Source: an uncultured Oscillibacter sp. (lineage in GTDB: Bacteria; Bacillota_A; Clostridia; Oscillospirales; Oscillospiraceae). Taken from it: a stretch of DNA of 15,647 nt. Below the pieces are notes generated by a model, which worked only from the letters and a program-made list of their open reading frames with translations, ran no database searches and was not told the origin of the DNA. The DNA lies in assembly GCA_948902155.1 (NCBI GenBank), contig CAQVQZ010000026.1:1-15647 (forward strand). Reading direction: 5' to 3'. This document shows, piece by piece, positions 13,911 through 15,647 of the stretch; position 1 is the stretch's first letter, and each line of letters begins with the position of its first letter. Made by a program: the position numbers and the translations under genes.

Positions 13911-14095
13911 CAGTTTAAGTGCAAAATAAAAAAGGCCCCTTTGGAAAGGGGCTCCCGGCGAAGCCGGGTAAGGATTGTCCGCAGAGACTTTCCTCTATTG
14001 CAAAACAAGCGATAGAAGAACTCTCTGCGGACAATCCTCCGTCACGGCTTCGCCGTGCCACCTCCTTTCAAAAGGAGGCTTTCTTCACTTAACTG
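13911..14095. repeat. 185-bp long-palindrome (MITE-like) element with nested hairpins
   Basis: The two halves mirror each other. Ends are CAGTTTAAGTG at 13911 and CACTTAACTG at 14086-14095. Each arm then has an A/G-rich spacer, a first hairpin (GCCCCTTTGGAAAGGGGC at 13935-13952; CCTCCTTTCAAAAGGAGG at 14061-14078), a second hairpin (CCCGGCGAAGCCGGG; CACGGCTTCGCCGTG) and a perfect 16-bp core repeat, GGATTGTCCGCAGAGA (13972-13987 with 14022-14037). The centre can also pair partly. No coding frame and no clear target duplication are present. One further partial copy (1-64) and one arm-like fragment (10131-10156) are in this window, which supports a dispersed repeat family. Confidence 0.7.
13922..13952 (-). 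terminator. Rho-independent terminator carried by the repeat element
   Basis: Read on the minus strand, the GC-rich hairpin 13952-13935 is followed by C, six T, A and four T. This is the best intrinsic terminator downstream of the antiporter gene, and the repeat element supplies it. Confidence 0.65.
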
Positions 14096-14122
14096 AACGC
14101 CCGGCCAACAGGCCGGGCGTTC
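14095..14122 (-). terminator. Hairpin directly after the antiporter gene
   Basis: A perfect 12-bp inverted repeat, GAACGCCCGGCC with GGCCGGGCGTTC, around a 4-base loop, 17 bases after the stop codon. On the minus strand it is followed by AGTTAAGTG rather than a U-run, because the repeat element begins there. It is probably the native terminator stem, now lacking its T-tract. Confidence 0.6.
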
Positions 14123-14139
14123 CGAGTCACACGATGGAT

Positions 14140-15647
14140 TTAAGCGGCGCTGGGATTCTTGGAGCGAATCACGAACAGCGCGCCGATCATCAGCACGATG
14201 CCGATGGGCAGGCCCAGCAGGCCGGGCGCGCCCATGCTCACCAGGATACCGGCAATCAGGTAGGTGATGCCGGAAACCACCGCGCAGGTGATGGCGTAGG
14301 GCAGCTGAGTGGACACGTGGTTCACGTGGTCGCACTGCGCGCCTGCGGAGGCCATGATGGTGGTATCGGAGATGGGGGAGCAGTGGTCGCCGCAGACGGC
14401 GCCCGCCATGCAGGCGGAGATGCAGACGATGGCCATGGGGTTGTCCATGGAGAACACGTTCTGCACGATGGGAATCAGGATGCCGAAGGTGCCCCAGGAG
14501 GTGCCGGTGGCGAAGGCCAGCAGGCAGCCGATGGCGAACACGATCAGGGGCAGAATCATCTGGAGGCCGCCGGCGGAGGACCGCACGAAGTCCCGGACAA
14601 AGAACTTCGCGCCCAGGGAGTCGGTCATGGCCTTCAGGCTCCAGGCGAAGGTCAGAATCATGATGGCGGGCACCATGGCCTTGAAGCCCTCGGGGATGCA
14701 GCCCATCATCTCCTTGAAGGTCATGGAGCGGCGGATGAGGTAGTAAACCAGGGTGAATACCAGGGCGAACGCGCTGCCCAGCATCAGGCCCACGGAGGCG
14801 TCGGAGTTGGAGAAGGCGGAGATGAAGCCCTCGCCCTCGAAGAAGCCGCCGGAGTAGATCATGCCGATGACGCAGCAGATAATGAGCACCACCACGGGCA
14901 GGACCAGGTCCAGAACCGTGCCCTTGTCTGCGGGAGCGTCGTCCTCCGCGCCCGCGTAGGGGTTGGAGCCGGAGAAGAGGTCGCCCTTCTCCAGGGCGTT
15001 CTTCTCGAACTTCGCCATGGAGCCAAACTCCACCTTCATGAGAATCATGCCCACCATCATGACGATGGTCAGCAGGGCGTAGTAGTTATAGGGGATGGCC
15101 CGCAGGAACAGGTTGAAGCCCTGGCCATCCTCGGCGAAGCCCGCCACGGCGGCGGCCCAGGAGCTGATGGGGGCGATGATGCACACCGGGGCGGCGGTGG
15201 CGTCGATGATATAGGCCAGCTTCGCCCGGGAGATGTTGTGCTTGTCGGTGATGGGCCGCATGACGCTGCCCACGGTGAGGCAGTTGAAATAGTCGTCGAT
15301 GAAAATCAGCACGCCCAGGAGCACGGAGGCCAGCTGCGCGCCGACACGGCACTTGATGTGGTCCTTGGCCCAGCGGCCGAAGGCGGCGGAGCCGCCCGCC
15401 TTGTTCATCAGGCACACCATGGAGCCCAGGATGATCAGGAAGATCAGGATGCCCATGTTGTAGGAATCGGTGACGGAGGCCACGATGCCGTCGTTGAACA
15501 CATGGAGGATGGTGGCCTCAAAGGCGAAGTTGGAGTACAGCAGGCCGCCCACCAGGATGCCCAGGAACAGGGAGGAATAGACCTCCTTGGTAATCAGGGC
15601 CAGGGCGATGGCGATGATGGGGGGCAGCAGGGACCAGAAGGTGTTGT
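14140..15647 (-). CDS. NhaC-type Na+/H+ antiporter family protein, 5' end off window
   Basis: Polytopic membrane antiporter of the NhaC superfamily (Na_H_antiporter). About 501 residues are visible. The frame stays open to the right edge, and the sequence upstream of the GTG at 15552 still reads as protein (FWSLLPPIIAIALALITKEV, then YSSLFLGILVGGLLY), so the true start lies beyond the window. Around ten hydrophobic segments are visible, with family segments FIDDYFNCLTVGSVMRPITD, GTSWGTFGILIPIV, and AVCGDHCSPISDTTIMASAG followed by CDHVNHVSTQLPYA. A hydrophilic loop in the middle (SGSNPYAGAEDDAPADKG) is probably cytoplasmic. The transported substrate may be Na+/H+ or an organic acid exchange, since the family is functionally broad. 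The C terminus ends IRSKNPSAA. Confidence 0.93.
   Translation of the reverse strand, partial: NTFWSLLPPIIAIALALITKEVYSSLFLGILVGGLLYSNFAFEATILHVFNDGIVASVTDSYNMGILIFLIILGSMVCLMNKAGGSAAFGRWAKDHIKCRVGAQLASVLLGVLIFIDDYFNCLTVGSVMRPITDKHNISRAKLAYIIDATAAPVCIIAPISSWAAAVAGFAEDGQGFNLFLRAIPYNYYALLTIVMMVGMILMKVEFGSMAKFEKNALEKGDLFSGSNPYAGAEDDAPADKGTVLDLVLPVVVLIICCVIGMIYSGGFFEGEGFISAFSNSDASVGLMLGSAFALVFTLVYYLIRRSMTFKEMMGCIPEGFKAMVPAIMILTFAWSLKAMTDSLGAKFFVRDFVRSSAGGLQMILPLIVFAIGCLLAFATGTSWGTFGILIPIVQNVFSMDNPMAIVCISACMAGAVCGDHCSPISDTTIMASAGAQCDHVNHVSTQLPYAITCAVVSGITYLIAGILVSMGAPGLLGLPIGIVLMIGALFVIRSKNPSAA

Noticed and set aside
14140..15552. GTG at 15552 as the start of the antiporter
   Set aside because: The frame upstream to the window edge encodes typical NhaC N-terminal sequence, so the gene is truncated by the window and does not start here.
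1..15647. CRISPR array, tRNA or rRNA genes, prophage genes
   Set aside because: No regularly spaced direct repeats, no tRNA-like cloverleaf or rRNA signature, and no phage structural genes were seen on reading both strands. The reading was by eye, so a covariance-model scan would be needed to exclude small RNAs.

Overview
The window is high-GC bacterial DNA with short intergenic gaps, strong Shine-Dalgarno sites and many small palindromic elements. Gene content (NhaC-type antiporter, SmpB, cyclophilin, a molybdenum cofactor operon with a Crp/Fnr regulator, XdhC, TraX-like protein, IS982-type transposase) fits an anaerobic Bacillota, most likely a gut Oscillospiraceae-type Clostridia. That assignment is inference from style and gene families, not from a marker gene.

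Left part (1-2969, minus strand): a short-chain dehydrogenase, a cyclophilin-type peptidyl-prolyl isomerase and the tmRNA partner SmpB. SmpB is best started at a GTG. A 159-bp inverted-repeat element with a TTA target duplication sits in its leader, directly at a predicted promoter. Next comes a Crp/Fnr-family regulator divergent from the molybdenum operon.

Centre (3018-9134, plus strand): one tight eight-gene operon, moaA - moaC - MOSC - MoeA-like - modA - modB - modC - mogA/moaB. It covers molybdate import, the first steps of molybdopterin synthesis, and molybdenum insertion or handling, and ends in a perfect 19-bp terminator stem. A perfect palindrome lies about 41 bp upstream of the predicted moaA transcription start. 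It also overlaps the -35 box of the regulator gene, so one dimer could activate the operon and repress its own gene.

Right part (9179-15647, minus strand): an IS982-family transposase broken by one frameshift in a run of seven T; an HD-domain protein; an XdhC-family molybdoenzyme maturation protein; a membrane-anchored protein of unknown function; a TraX-family membrane protein; and an NhaC-type antiporter that runs off the right edge. XdhC fits the molybdenum theme.

The most unusual feature is the number of small non-coding inverted-repeat (MITE-like) elements. There are four unrelated families in 15.6 kb (2012-2170, 10869-10993, 12093-12254, 13911-14095), plus a partial copy at 1-64 and an arm-like fragment at 10131-10156. 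Several are placed precisely at promoters, stop codons or terminators, where they probably reshape operon structure.
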